Position numbers and translations under genes: made by a program. 64,000 nt of DNA from Variovorax paradoxus. GTDB lineage: Bacteria; Pseudomonadota; Gammaproteobacteria; Burkholderiales; Burkholderiaceae_C. Of this stretch, positions 43,877 through 52,620 are shown piece by piece (the stretch's first letter is position 1; every line of letters starts with the position of its first letter). The stretch lies in contig NZ_JAUSXG010000001.1 of NCBI RefSeq assembly GCF_030815855.1, positions 3,968,001-4,032,000 of the forward strand, written 5' to 3'. Under the pieces are notes generated by a model that did not search any database, had not been told where the DNA came from, and saw nothing but the letters and a program-made list of their open reading frames with translations.

Positions 43877-44698
43877 TTACTTGCGGTAGCGCGGCGGCGG
43901 CGCGTACGCGCTGTCGGCCGGAAAGGCGCTGGGCTGCGGGGGCGTGGTTTCACGGCGCGGGCGGCGCGGCGCCTCGGGCTGCTCGAGCTCGAACAGAGCG
44001 GCGCCGATCACGCCGATGTTGCGCACGTCGCCGGCCTCGGTATTCGCCGCATAGGCGCGACCCGGCGCGGCAAAGCGGAAGGCCGCGACCTCGCTCTGGC
44101 TCTTGCGGAAGCCTTCGATGTCGAGCACCTGCTGCGGGCGCAGCACGTAGCCGCCGTTGCGCAGGCTGCCGGGCTTGCCGTTCAGCACGTCGAGGCCGTC
44201 GACCGTGGCGATCACCTCGTAGCTGCGGTCGCTCAGGTTGCGAAAGCGCAGGGTGTAGCGCGAACCTTCGACGCCGGCCAGGCGGAACATGTCGGTGCTG
44301 CGGCGCGCGCGCTGCAGCGGCAGGGGGCGGTCGCTCTCGTCGAGCACCGACCATTCGACATCGCCTTGCGCCAGTTGCAGGTTGAGCCGGCGTTCGGGGT
44401 TGTTGCCCGCCTCGCGGCGCACGGCCGACGCTTCGTTGTAGCCGAGCGAAGCCACTTCGTCGGGCTGCGCGGACAGCCGCTTGGCGGAGACCGAGCGGGT
44501 TTTCGACTCGATGCCCTCGCCCCACTGGGTGCCGAGCTGGACCGGCGCGGGCGCGGCGGCGCTGGGCGTTGCGGACAAGGCGGCCGATTCGCTGCGCGGA
44601 ACCTGCGGCATCTGGCTGCAGGCGACGAGCAAGGCTGCGCCTGCAACGAGGCCTGTGGCGAATTTGAAAAAGCGCGAACGATAAAGACCGTGAATCAT
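43877..44698 (-). CDS. Putative lipoprotein of unknown function within the his cluster
   Basis: The 273-residue protein starts with a basic N-terminus and a lipoprotein-type signal (FKFATGLVAGAALLVA-C). The mature part includes a Pro/Ala stretch, a region EWSVLDESDRPLPLQRARR, and a central domain with YTLRFRNLSDRSYEVIATVDGLDVLNGKPGSLRNGGYVLRP, which reads like a small beta-sandwich. A Pro-rich tail follows. I do not recognise the family. It lies 38 bases downstream of hisD and 5 bases upstream of the next small gene, so it is cotranscribed with histidine genes. Confidence 0.65.
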   Translation of the reverse strand: MIHGLYRSRFFKFATGLVAGAALLVACSQMPQVPRSESAALSATPSAAAPAPVQLGTQWGEGIESKTRSVSAKRLSAQPDEVASLGYNEASAVRREAGNNPERRLNLQLAQGDVEWSVLDESDRPLPLQRARRSTDMFRLAGVEGSRYTLRFRNLSDRSYEVIATVDGLDVLNGKPGSLRNGGYVLRPQQVLDIEGFRKSQSEVAAFRFAAPGRAYAANTEAGDVRNIGVIGAALFELEQPEAPRRPRRETTPPQPSAFPADSAYAPPPRYRK

Positions 44699-44736
44699 CT
44701 GGACAGCTCCTCCCGGGAACGGGTTCTTGTGGAGCT

Positions 44737-46059
44737 TCAGATCTTACGCAGTCGCATGCGGGCGGCTTCGGCATGCGCCTGCAGGCCTTCGCCTTCGGCC
44801 AGCGTCACGGCGATCGGGCCGAGCACCTGGGCGCCGGCTTCGCTGACCTCGATCAGGCTGGAACGCTTCTGGAAGTCGTAGACGCCGAGCGGGCTTGAAA
44901 AGCGCGCCGTGCCGCTGGTCGGCAGCACGTGGTTCGGGCCGGCGCAATAGTCGCCCAGGCTTTCGCTGGTGAAGGCGCCGAGGAAGATCGCGCCCGCGTG
45001 GCGCAGCAGCGGCTCCCAGCGCTGCGGCTCGCTGCTGCTGACTTCGAGGTGCTCGGGCGCGATGCGGTTGCTGATGTCGCAGGCCTCTTCCATGCTCTTC
45101 GTGTGAATGAGCGCGCCGCGGCCGTTCAGCGATGCGGCGATGATTTCGGCTCGCGGCATGGCAGGCAGCAGGCGGTCGATCTCGGCCTGCACGCGGTCGA
45201 TATACGCCGCATCGGGGCACAGCAGGATGCTCTGCGCGAGTTCGTCGTGCTCGGCCTGACTGAACAGGTCCATGGCCACCCATTCGGGCGGCGTGGTGCC
45301 GTCGGCCAGCACCAGGATCTCGCTCGGGCCCGCGATCATGTCGATGCCCACGGTGCCGAACACGCGCCGCTTGGCGGCCGCCACGTAGGCGTTGCCGGGG
45401 CCGGTGATCTTGTCGACCGCGGGGATGGTGGCGGTGCCGTAGGCCAGCGCGGCCACGGCCTGGGCGCCGCCGATGGTGAAGGCGCGCGTAACGCCGGCCA
45501 CGTAGGCGGCGGCGAGCACGAGCGGGTTCTTCTCGCCACCCGGCGTCGGAACCACCATGACGATTTCAGCCACGCCGGCCACGTGCGCCGGAATCGCATT
45601 CATCAGCACGCTCGACGGATAGGCCGCTTTGCCGCCGGGCACGTAGATGCCGACGCGGTCGAGCGGCGTGACCTTCTGTCCAAGCAGCGTGCCGTCCGCA
45701 TCGCGGTAGCTCCAGCTCTCGCCGCTCGCCTTCTTCTGGGCCTCGTGATAGCTGCGCACGCGGCGCGCGGCGGCTTCGAGCGCGTCGCGCTGCGTGACGG
45801 GCAGCGATTCGAAGGCGGCCTTCAGTTCGGCCTGCGTGAGCTCGAGTTCGGGCAACGCCGCGGCGCCCAGCCTGTCGAAGCGGTGGGTGTACTCCAGCAC
45901 CGCTTCGTCGCCGCGCTTCTGCACATCGGCCAGGATGTCGGCCACCACCTTCTCGATGGCCGCGTCCGCGTCCGCGGACCAATGCAGCCGCGCCTTGAAT
46001 TCAGCGTCGAAGCTGGCTGAAGTCGTGGAGAGACGGGCGGGGGCTGCTTTCAGTTTCAT
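44737..46059 (-). CDS. hisD: Histidinol dehydrogenase HisD
   Basis: HisD oxidises histidinol to histidine in two NAD-linked, zinc-dependent steps. From the ATG at 46059 the protein has 440 residues. Markers are [53 protein letters not shown] and [13 protein letters not shown] (catalytic Glu/His region). The C-terminal part has [23 protein letters not shown] with metal-binding His. It lies 37 bases after the small membrane-protein gene. Confidence 0.97.
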   Translation of the reverse strand: MKLKAAPARLSTTSASFDAEFKARLHWSADADAAIEKVVADILADVQKRGDEAVLEYTHRFDRLGAAALPELELTQAELKAAFESLPVTQRDALEAAARRVRSYHEAQKKASGESWSYRDADGTLLGQKVTPLDRVGIYVPGGKAAYPSSVLMNAIPAHVAGVAEIVMVVPTPGGEKNPLVLAAAYVAGVTRAFTIGGAQAVAALAYGTATIPAVDKITGPGNAYVAAAKRRVFGTVGIDMIAGPSEILVLADGTTPPEWVAMDLFSQAEHDELAQSILLCPDAAYIDRVQAEIDRLLPAMPRAEIIAASLNGRGALIHTKSMEEACDISNRIAPEHLEVSSSEPQRWEPLLRHAGAIFLGAFTSESLGDYCAGPNHVLPTSGTARFSSPLGVYDFQKRSSLIEVSEAGAQVLGPIAVTLAEGEGLQAHAEAARMRLRKI

Positions 46060-46096
46060 CGCATGTATCGAGAAAAATGTCCAACGGGACGGCTGT

Positions 46097-46507
46097 TCAT
46101 TCGAGGTCGATCGAAAGACGCGAGGGTTTGTTGGCCAAGGTACCGCGTATTTTGACGGTCGCTTCAAGCGCGCGGGCCGCGCCCCAAACGGCGAATATCG
46201 CGATCAACACGCCCGCCCCGCTGACCCGGCCACCCGCGGCAATGCCATATCCGGCAAAGATCAAGGTTCCGAGCGCGAATACCAGCGCAATGCTCGCGGC
46301 AACCCGGCTACGGAAGCGGGCAATGCCAAATGCGCAGGCGGCATTCAACGCGGCATCCACCAATCCGACCTTGTCGCCGATCAGCGCCGAGATCGCTTGC
46401 AGCGCTGCAATGATCCAGAGTGCCTTGGAGGCGTCTCTGATCATCTCGACTGCCGCGTAGTGGCTGTCGAGTTTCGAAAAAAAGCTCCTCTTGTTCTCTT
46501 CGGACAC
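46097..46507 (-). CDS. Small membrane protein of unknown function between hisG and hisD
   Basis: GAGGAG stands 4-5 bases before a GTG at 46507, which I take as the start (136 residues); a TTG at 46519 is also in frame. About three hydrophobic segments are seen: [40 protein letters not shown] and [22 protein letters not shown]. The N-terminus is charged ([22 protein letters not shown]). I do not recognise a family. The gene starts 8 bases after the hisG stop, so the three genes are probably cotranscribed. Confidence 0.65.
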   Translation of the reverse strand: MSEENKRSFFSKLDSHYAAVEMIRDASKALWIIAALQAISALIGDKVGLVDAALNAACAFGIARFRSRVAASIALVFALGTLIFAGYGIAAGGRVSGAGVLIAIFAVWGAARALEATVKIRGTLANKPSRLSIDLE

Positions 46508-46515
46508 GGTGCTCC

Positions 46516-47157
46516 TCAAGGCCGAGGAATGGCCGACGCAAAGGCGTCGATGATGCGGCGGATGGGCTCGCGCTTGAGCTTGAGCGCGGCCTGGTTGACC
46601 ACCAGGCGGGCACTGATGTCCATGATGCGTTCGACCTCGACCAGGTGGTTGGCCTTGAGCGTGTTGCCGGTCGAGACCAGGTCGACGATGGCGTCGGCCA
46701 ACCCGGTGAGCGGTGCGAGCTCCATGCTGCCGTAGAGCTTGATCAGGTCGACGTGCACGCCCTTGGTGGCAAAGAACTCGCGCGCCAGGCCCACGTACTT
46801 GGTCGCCACGCGCAGGCGCGAGCCCTGCTTCACGGCCGAGGCGTAGTCGTAATCGGCGCGCACTGCCACGCTGAGGCGGCAGGCCGCAATGCGCAGGTCG
46901 AGCGGCTGGTACAGGCCCTGGTTGCCGTGCTCGAGCAGCACGTCGGAGCCGGTCACGCCGAGGTCGGCGCCGCCGTATTGCACGTAGGTGGGCACGTCGG
47001 AGGCACGCACAAGCACCACGCGCACGTCGGGGCGCGTGGTCGCGAGGATCAGCTTGCGCGATTTCTCGGGGTCTTCGGTGACCTCGATGCCGGCGGCCGC
47101 CAGCAGGGGCATCGTCTCTTCGAAGATGCGGCCCTTGGACAGAGCAAGCGTGATCAT
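46516..47157 (-). CDS. hisG: ATP phosphoribosyltransferase HisG (short, HisZ-dependent form)
   Basis: HisG condenses ATP and PRPP, the first step of histidine synthesis. The 213-residue protein is the short form without the C-terminal ACT-like regulatory domain, so it should need HisZ for activity and feedback control. No hisZ is in the window. Motifs are [30 protein letters not shown] and the PRPP loop [18 protein letters not shown]. The ATG at 47157 has AGGAG upstream, within a mini-reading frame that shares MITLAL with this protein. Confidence 0.95.
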   Translation of the reverse strand: MITLALSKGRIFEETMPLLAAAGIEVTEDPEKSRKLILATTRPDVRVVLVRASDVPTYVQYGGADLGVTGSDVLLEHGNQGLYQPLDLRIAACRLSVAVRADYDYASAVKQGSRLRVATKYVGLAREFFATKGVHVDLIKLYGSMELAPLTGLADAIVDLVSTGNTLKANHLVEVERIMDISARLVVNQAALKLKREPIRRIIDAFASAIPRP

Positions 47158-47189
47158 GATTGCGACTCCTGCAATGCCAGGGTGATCAT
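47154..47189 (-). CDS. Eleven-codon mini-ORF bridging murA and hisG
   Basis: The reading frame encodes [11 protein letters not shown] and then TGA. Its ATG overlaps the murA stop (ATGA) and follows a GGGAG-type ribosome site. Its own TGA overlaps the hisG ATG, and it contains the hisG ribosome site. Its first six residues equal those of HisG, with four of those six codons differing synonymously. It may be a duplicated translation start that couples murA to hisG, or a short leader peptide. It has no histidine run, so it is not a classic his attenuator. Confidence 0.4.
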   Translation of the reverse strand: MITLALQESQS

Positions 47190-48475
47190 GCGGACGCTCC
47201 CGCCACACGCTCGATGTCGGCACCGATGCCGCGCAGCTTGGCTTCCATGCGGTCGTAACCACGGTCGAGGTGGTAGATGCGGTCGATCAGCGTCTCGCCC
47301 TCGGCCACGAGGCCGGCGATCACAAGGCTCGCGGAGGCCCGCAGGTCGGTGGCCATCACGGTGGCGCCCGAAAGCTGCGGCACACCCTCGACCATCGCCA
47401 CCTTGCCCTCGACGTGGATGGTCGCGCCCAGGCGCACCATTTCGTTCACGTGCATGAAGCGGTTCTCGAAGATCGTTTCGGTGACCATCGAGGCGCCGCG
47501 CGCGACCACGTTCAGGGCCATGAACTGGGCCTGCATGTCGGTCGGGAAGCCCGGGTATTCGGTGGTGCTGAAGCTCTGCGCTTTCAGGTGCTCGCTGGCC
47601 GGGGCCTTGGAACGGATGCGCACGCCCCCCTCTTCCGAGGCGACCGTGCAGCCGGCGTCGCGCAGTTTGTCGACCACGGCGTCCATGTGTTCGGCGCGCG
47701 CGTGGCGCAGGAACACATCGCCGCCCGTGGCCGCCACGGCGCACAGGAAGGTGCCGGCCTCGATGCGGTCGGCCACCACGGCGTGTTCGCAGCCGTGCAG
47801 CTTTTCGACGCCCTGGATGCGGATGTGGCTGGTGCCATGGCCCTGGATCTTGGCGCCCATGCGGATCAGCATTTCGGCCAGGTCGACGATCTCGGGCTCT
47901 TGCGCGGCGTTTTCGAGCAGCGTCTCGCCCTCGGCCAGCGCGGCGGCCATGAGGAAGTTCTCGGTGCCGGTCACGGTGACCATGTCGGTCAGGATGCGCG
48001 CTCCCTTCAGGCGGGTGCGCCCGGCCGGCAGGCTGGCGATCATGTAGCCGTGCTCGACCACGATCTCGGCACCCATGGCCTGCAAGCCCTTGATGTGCTG
48101 GTCGACCGGCCGCGAGCCGATGGCGCAGCCGCCCGGCAGCGAGACCTTGGCACGGCCGAAGCGCGCGAGCAGCGGGCCGAGGGCCAGCACCGAGGCGCGC
48201 ATGGTCTTCACCAGTTCGTAGGGCGCCTCGGGGTTGCCGAGGTCGCCGGCATTGAGCTGCACCGTGCCGTTGTCATCGCGCTCGGCCACGACGCCCATGT
48301 TGCGCACCAGCTTGAGCATGGTCGACACGTCCTGCAGGCGCGGCACGTTGTGCAGCGTCACGGGCTGGTCGGTCAGCAGCGCGGCGCAAAGCTCCGGCAA
48401 GGCTGCGTTCTTGGCGCCGGAAATGAGTACCTCGCCGCGAAGCTGGCGCCCGCCGCGAATCAGAAGTTTGTCCAT
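47186..48475 (-). CDS. murA: UDP-N-acetylglucosamine 1-carboxyvinyltransferase MurA
   Basis: MurA transfers enolpyruvate from PEP to UDP-GlcNAc, the first committed step of peptidoglycan synthesis. The 429-residue protein has the two-lobed EPSP-synthase fold pattern: [17 protein letters not shown] at the start, [15 protein letters not shown] with the catalytic cysteine at 117 (the fosfomycin target), and [11 protein letters not shown] and [16 protein letters not shown] later. It follows bolA by 39 bases. The murA-hisG adjacency is usual for Burkholderiales. Confidence 0.97.
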   Translation of the reverse strand: MDKLLIRGGRQLRGEVLISGAKNAALPELCAALLTDQPVTLHNVPRLQDVSTMLKLVRNMGVVAERDDNGTVQLNAGDLGNPEAPYELVKTMRASVLALGPLLARFGRAKVSLPGGCAIGSRPVDQHIKGLQAMGAEIVVEHGYMIASLPAGRTRLKGARILTDMVTVTGTENFLMAAALAEGETLLENAAQEPEIVDLAEMLIRMGAKIQGHGTSHIRIQGVEKLHGCEHAVVADRIEAGTFLCAVAATGGDVFLRHARAEHMDAVVDKLRDAGCTVASEEGGVRIRSKAPASEHLKAQSFSTTEYPGFPTDMQAQFMALNVVARGASMVTETIFENRFMHVNEMVRLGATIHVEGKVAMVEGVPQLSGATVMATDLRASASLVIAGLVAEGETLIDRIYHLDRGYDRMEAKLRGIGADIERVAGASA

Positions 48476-48514
48476 CGAATTTCCAGCGAATCAGGGCCCC
48501 GCGGGGCCGGAGAG

Positions 48515-48757
48515 TTATTTTTCCAACGCCGCCCATTCGGCCGGCGTGTAGGTCTTCATGGAGAGCGCATGCACCTCGTCGGTATGCATTTTCGCACCGA
48601 GGGTGGCGTAGACCCGCTGATGCCGCTGAATGGCGCGCTTGCCCTCGAATTCGGCCGAGACGATGGTGGCGTACCAGTGGCGCCCGTCGCCCTCGAGCGA
48701 GATGTGCTCGCACGGCAGGTGGGCGGTGATGATGGCTTGGAGCTGGTCAGCGGTCAT
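48515..48757 (-). CDS. BolA/IbaG family protein
   Basis: The 80-residue protein has the class II KH-like BolA fold pattern: ITAHLPCEHISLEGDGRHWYATIVSAEFEGKRAIQRHQRVYATLG, then DEVHALSMKTYTPAEW with the invariant histidine. BolA proteins partner with monothiol glutaredoxins in iron-sulfur handling; the IbaG branch next to murA is common in proteobacteria. A copy of the GC-rich repeat separates it from the exporter permease gene upstream. Confidence 0.92.
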   Translation of the reverse strand: MTADQLQAIITAHLPCEHISLEGDGRHWYATIVSAEFEGKRAIQRHQRVYATLGAKMHTDEVHALSMKTYTPAEWAALEK

Positions 48758-48777
48758 GGGATGAGCATTTACTGGGG

Positions 48778-48871
48778 AACACCGCGGAACCGGCTTTGCC
48801 GGGCCGCAGGTGTTGCCCCCGGAAGGGGGTTGGCGAAGCGACACGAAGTGCGCGAAGACTGGGGGAGAGCC
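48778..48871 (+). repeat. GC-rich hairpin repeat, copy C (after the ABC-2 permease gene)
   Basis: It is nearly identical to copy B: ACACCGCGG, CCGGC-TTT-GCCGG, CCCCC-GGAA-GGGGG, GCGACACGAAGTGCGCGAAG and TGGGGG. It begins 5 bases after the permease stop codon and runs in the same direction relative to that gene as the other two downstream copies. Here the next gene (bolA) is on the same strand, so a terminator function would uncouple bolA-murA-hisG from the exporter and mla genes. Confidence 0.88.
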
Positions 48872-48876
48872 ACGTT

Positions 48877-49641
48877 CTAGCCTCTGATTTTGTAGCCGAT
48901 TCGCAGCAGATGAACCGCGATGGCGCTGATCACCAGCCAGGCGGTGCCGACGATGCCCAGGCTGAGCCAGGGCGAAGCGTCGCTCACGCCGAAGAAGCCG
49001 TAGCGGAAACCGTCGATCATGTAGAAGAACGGGTTGAGATGGCTCACCGATTGCCAGAACGGCGGCAGCGAACCGATCGAATAGAACACGCCCGAGAGAA
49101 AAGTCATGGGCATGATGAGGAAATTCTGGAACACGGCCATCTGGTCGAACTTCTCGGCCCAGAGCCCGGCAATGAGCCCCAGCGTGCCGAGCATCGCGGA
49201 GCCCAGCAGCGCGAACACCAGGATCCAGATCGGCGCCACGAAGCTCGGCATGGCGAAGAACATGGTGACCAGGAACACGCCGAGCCCCACGGCCAGCCCG
49301 CGGATCACCGACGAGCCCACGTAGGCAAAGAACCAGCCCCAGTGCGAGAGCGGCGTGAGCAGCACGAACACCAGGTTGCCCATGATCTTGCTCTGGATGA
49401 TGGACGAGGAACTGTTGGCGAAGGCGTTCTGCAGCACGCTCATCATCACGAGGCCCGGCACCAGGAAGGCGGTGTAGCCGACCGAGCCGTAGACCTTGAC
49501 GTGGTCTTCGAGCACATGGCCGAACACCATCAGGTAGAGCAGCGCGGTAAGCACCGGCGCGCCGACGGTCTGGAAACCGACCTTCCAGAAGCGCAGAGTT
49601 TCTTTGTAGAGAAGCGCGCGCCACCCCGTAACGGCCATCAT
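48877..49641 (-). CDS. ABC-2 type exporter permease (YadH-like)
   Basis: The 254-residue protein has six membrane segments and the ABC-2 permease pattern: LYKETLRFWKVGFQTVGAPVLTALLYLMVFG at the start, then NSSSSIIQSKIMGNLVFVLLTPLSHW, and late in the protein LIMPMTFLSGVFYSIGSLPPFWQ with HLNPFFYMIDGFRYGFFG. It pairs with the ATPase gene just upstream, as YadH does with YadG. The substrate is unknown. Two ATG codons (49641 and 49638) are possible starts. The spacer before it is entirely a repeat copy. Confidence 0.88.
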   Translation of the reverse strand: MMAVTGWRALLYKETLRFWKVGFQTVGAPVLTALLYLMVFGHVLEDHVKVYGSVGYTAFLVPGLVMMSVLQNAFANSSSSIIQSKIMGNLVFVLLTPLSHWGWFFAYVGSSVIRGLAVGLGVFLVTMFFAMPSFVAPIWILVFALLGSAMLGTLGLIAGLWAEKFDQMAVFQNFLIMPMTFLSGVFYSIGSLPPFWQSVSHLNPFFYMIDGFRYGFFGVSDASPWLSLGIVGTAWLVISAIAVHLLRIGYKIRG

Positions 49642-49727
49642 AGAGCCCCCTTGCTCGGCACTGCGTGTCCTCGCCTCCCCCCGAGGGGGAGCTTCGCTTG
49701 GTTGGGGCGGCCCGGCGCGGCGCTCAT
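49642..49727 (-). repeat. GC-rich hairpin repeat, inverted subtype, copy D (ATPase-permease spacer)
   Basis: Along the genes it runs from ATGAGCGC, which contains the ATPase stop codon, through GGGCCGCCCC, a CCCCC-TC-GGGGG stem and GAGGACACGCAGTGCCGA, to GGGGGCTCT just before the permease ATG. It matches copy E over its whole length. Compared with copies A-C the shared core (hairpin, CACTTCGTGT-like, CCCCCA-like) is inverted relative to the genes. Confidence 0.85.
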
Positions 49728-50671
49728 CGCGACACCTCCAGCGGTGTTTGCTCACCCGCCATCAGATCGATGAACACGTCTTCAAGATCGGCCTTGCGCA
49801 TTTCCACGTCTTCCACCGCGACGCCGGCTTCGCGGATGGCAGCCAGCAGTTGTTCGACTTCATGCGCGTTCTGCGCCGGCAGCTGCACGATGCGCCCGGT
49901 GATGCGCGCATGCTGGGCAATGGCCCAGGGCAGCATGGCGTCGGTCTTGAAGCGCAGCACGTTGCTGGCGGCGGACTTCAGCAGGTCGCTGGTGCGATCG
50001 AGCGCGATCACGCGGCCCAGCTTGAGCATGGCGATGCGACTGCACAGCGCCTCGGCCTCTTCGAGGTAGTGCGTGGTGAGCAGCACGGTGCTGCCCTCTT
50101 TGTTGAGCCTCGCGACAAACTGCCAGAGCGTCTGGCGCAGCTCGACGTCGACACCGGCAGTGGGTTCGTCGAGCACGATCACCGGCGGCTTGTGGACCAG
50201 CGCCTGCGCCACCAGCACGCGGCGCTTCATGCCGCCCGAGAGCTGGCGCATGTTGGCAGTGGCCTTGTCGGCCAGGCCGAGGCTTTGCAGCAGTTCGTCG
50301 ATCCAGGCTTCGTTGTTCTTGATGCCGAAATAGCCCGACTGGATACGCAGTGATTCGCGCACATTGAAGAAGGGGTCGAACACCAGTTCCTGCGGCACGA
50401 TGCCCAGCTGGCGCCGGGCCTCGGCATAGTCGCGCTGCACGTCGAAGCCGTGCACGCTGATCGCGCCGGCGGTGGGACGCGACAGGCCGGCCAGCATGCT
50501 GATGAGCGTGGTCTTGCCCGCGCCGTTCGGGCCAAGCAAGCCGAAGAACTCGCCCGGCTCGATCTGGAAGCTGACCTCGTCGACGGCGCGCAGCCCTTGC
50601 TTGCCTTGGGCCCGTTGCTGTCTGGAGGGGGGGTAGGTCTTGGAGACCGATTGGAATGAGATCGCGGGCAT
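49724..50671 (-). CDS. ABC exporter ATPase (YadG-like)
   Basis: From the ATG at 50671 the protein has 315 residues. Walker A is GPNGAGKTT near residues 50-58, the signature is LSGGMKRRVLVAQAL, and Walker B is VIVLDEPTAGVD followed by the switch LLTTHYLEEAE. The C-terminal extension of about 80 residues is typical of DrrA/YadG-type export ATPases. It drives the ABC-2 permease encoded downstream, across repeat copy D. Neighbouring mla genes suggest an envelope role, but the substrate is not known. Confidence 0.9.
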   Translation of the reverse strand: MPAISFQSVSKTYPPSRQQRAQGKQGLRAVDEVSFQIEPGEFFGLLGPNGAGKTTLISMLAGLSRPTAGAISVHGFDVQRDYAEARRQLGIVPQELVFDPFFNVRESLRIQSGYFGIKNNEAWIDELLQSLGLADKATANMRQLSGGMKRRVLVAQALVHKPPVIVLDEPTAGVDVELRQTLWQFVARLNKEGSTVLLTTHYLEEAEALCSRIAMLKLGRVIALDRTSDLLKSAASNVLRFKTDAMLPWAIAQHARITGRIVQLPAQNAHEVEQLLAAIREAGVAVEDVEMRKADLEDVFIDLMAGEQTPLEVSR

Positions 50672-50749
50672 GAGAGCCGGCGATTTTACGGGCCCGCCCC
50701 GCAAACTGCTGCGCAGCGGCCGGATGGCCTGACGCGGCCGCGGCTCAGC

Positions 50750-51022
50750 TCAGGGCGCCGCCGGCAAAAGGCCCGCAATACCGTACAGGGCCGCCAGTTC
50801 GCGCAGCCGCGGCGAAAGCCCCTTCACCGCGAAGCCGCGGCCGAGGGCGCTCGATTCGCGGCGGCACTCCAGCAGCACAGCCAGCGCCGAGGAATCGAAG
50901 TGCGCCAAGGCGCTGGCGTCGACCACGGTGGACGTGTCGGTCTGCCCTGCCAGCCCCTGCTGCAGCATGCGCATGCAGGCGGGAGCTTCCTCGTGGGTGA
51001 GTTTCGTCGGCAGCACCAGCAT
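50750..51022 (-). CDS. mlaB: STAS-domain protein MlaB
   Basis: MlaB binds the ATPase MlaF and stabilises the MlaFEDB lipid transporter at the inner membrane. The 90-residue protein is a single STAS domain: TSTVVDASALAHFDSSALAVLLECRRES, with the conserved D-S-S loop, and a C-terminal ALYGIAGLL. It starts 4 bases after the mlaC stop. In this order (mlaF-E-D-A-C-B) it is the last gene of the Mla set. Confidence 0.88.
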   Translation of the reverse strand: MLVLPTKLTHEEAPACMRMLQQGLAGQTDTSTVVDASALAHFDSSALAVLLECRRESSALGRGFAVKGLSPRLRELAALYGIAGLLPAAP

Positions 51023-51026
51023 GGCG

Positions 51027-51686
51027 TCAGTTCTTGCCGCTGTTGCCCTTGTTGCGCGCTGCCAGCGCCGCAATCAGGCCATCGATGCCGCGGGCGTTGA
51101 TCTCCTGCGAAAACTGGGTGCGGTAAGTATCGACCAGCCAGACGCCCAGCACGTTGAGGTTGTAGACCTTCCAGCCGCCGCCCTGGCCGGGCGTTTTCTC
51201 GAGCCGGTAGTCGAGTTGCACCGGATCGCCGCGGCCCTTGACCTCGGTGCGCACCAGCACTTCGGTGTCTTCGGGCGAACCGCGGAACGGACGCACCGTG
51301 ACGGTCTGGTCGCTCACCTGGTCGAGCGCGCCGGCGTAGGTGCGCACCAGCAAGGTCTTGAACTCGTCCTGCAGCTTCTTTTGCTGCTCGGGCGTGGCCT
51401 GACGCCATGCCGGGCCGACGGCGGAAGCCGTCATGCGCTGGAAGTTGACGTTCGGCATGATCTTGCTGTCGACCAGCAGCATGATCTTGCTGATGTCGCC
51501 TGCCTTGATGGAGGTGTCGGCCTTGATGGTTTCGAGCACGTCGGTCGACAGGCGCTTCACCAATGCGTCGGGCGCTTCATCCGCGGCGTGTGCCGGACGC
51601 ACGAAGGCCGCGGCGCCAGCAAAGAGCAATGCGCTCGCGAGTACCAGGCGGCCAAGGCTGCGTCGCTGCAAGATATTGTTGTTCAT
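51027..51686 (-). CDS. mlaC: Periplasmic phospholipid-binding protein MlaC
   Basis: MlaC shuttles phospholipids between MlaA in the outer membrane and MlaFEDB. From the ATG at 51686 the protein has 219 residues with a signal ending PAHA. The mature part has the MlaC pattern: RLSTDVLETIKAD, KIMPNVNFQRMTASAVGPAWRQATPEQQKKLQDEFKTLLVRTY, and GGWKVYNLNVLGVWLVDTYRTQFSQEI near the end. It lies 187 bases downstream of mlaA, a longer gap than elsewhere in this cluster, which may hold a secondary promoter. Confidence 0.94.
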   Translation of the reverse strand: MNNNILQRRSLGRLVLASALLFAGAAAFVRPAHAADEAPDALVKRLSTDVLETIKADTSIKAGDISKIMLLVDSKIMPNVNFQRMTASAVGPAWRQATPEQQKKLQDEFKTLLVRTYAGALDQVSDQTVTVRPFRGSPEDTEVLVRTEVKGRGDPVQLDYRLEKTPGQGGGWKVYNLNVLGVWLVDTYRTQFSQEINARGIDGLIAALAARNKGNSGKN

Positions 51687-51873
51687 GTCAATTCCCTCAA
51701 GTTTTGAAAATCCACAAGGCCCACGCGAAAGGCGCGCCTGCTGGAAAGAACGTGTTCGACGGGTCTGGAGACGACCGGGTTCCCTGAAGCGCAGGTGAAG
51801 CCTTGAAACCGGATGCAAGCAGAAAACGCCTCATCCGGCGGTGAACAGCCTCTTCTCTGCGCGTTTCCGGCCC

Positions 51874-52620
51874 CTACTTCCCGCCTTCGTCATCGGGCGG
51901 ATTGCCGTCGTAGACATCGTTGCGGCGGTGCTGCAGGAAGGCGTCGCGCGTGAAGGTGTACTTGTCGAGGGCCGCGTCATCGAGCAGGCGGCCGGCGCGC
52001 AGGTACTTCGCCCGCGTGTCCACAGCTTCCACGAACGACAGCGAATTGCGCCAGGCCACGTCGTGCATGTTCGACACCACGCCGCCCGCGCGGTCCACCG
52101 GCAGTGCCGCCGTATCGCGCAGGGTCGAGGGACCGAACAGCGGCAACACGACATACGGGCCGGCACCCACACCCCAGCGGCCGAGCGTCTGGCCGAAATC
52201 TTCCTCGTGGCGATCGATGCCCGCCTCGGTGGCGATATCGAGAAGGCCGCCGAGCCCGAAGAAAGTGTTGACGTTGACCCGCATGAAGGTCTCGGCGCTG
52301 TTCTGCAGCTTGAGCTGGGCCACGCTGTTGGCAAAACTCCAGACGTCGCCCAGATTGCCGAAGAAATTGCTCACGCCGGTACGCACCATGGAAGGCAGCA
52401 CGCGTGTGTAGGCCGTGGCCACCGGCACCAGCACCGCTTCGTCGACCGTATCGTTGAAACGAGTGACGCCGCGGTTCATCGGTTCGAAGGGGTCCGCGGG
52501 ATTGGCGTGGGGGCCGCTTGCGCAGCCTGCGATCACCGCAAAAACGGCTGTCGCGCTGATCCAGCGGACATGGTTCGCTACGTTATTGATAGCGTGCGAG
52601 GCAAAAAGGCTTGTTTTCAT
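51874..52620 (-). CDS. mlaA: Outer-membrane phospholipid-removal lipoprotein MlaA (VacJ)
   Basis: MlaA removes misplaced phospholipids from the outer leaflet of the outer membrane. The 248-residue lipoprotein has a signal ending FAVIAG-C, then DPFEPMNRGVTRFNDTVDEAVLVPVA, VSNFFGNLGDVWSFANSVAQLK, NTFFGLGGLLDIATEAGI and DFGQTLGRWGVGAGPYVVLPLFGPSTLRD, all classic VacJ motifs. It overlaps mlaD by 4 bases. Including mlaA in the mla cluster is common outside enterobacteria. Confidence 0.95.
   Translation of the reverse strand: MKTSLFASHAINNVANHVRWISATAVFAVIAGCASGPHANPADPFEPMNRGVTRFNDTVDEAVLVPVATAYTRVLPSMVRTGVSNFFGNLGDVWSFANSVAQLKLQNSAETFMRVNVNTFFGLGGLLDIATEAGIDRHEEDFGQTLGRWGVGAGPYVVLPLFGPSTLRDTAALPVDRAGGVVSNMHDVAWRNSLSFVEAVDTRAKYLRAGRLLDDAALDKYTFTRDAFLQHRRNDVYDGNPPDDEGGK

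Noticed and set aside
47154..47189. Histidine attenuator leader peptide
   Set aside because: The mini-frame has no histidine codons and no alternative terminator follows it.
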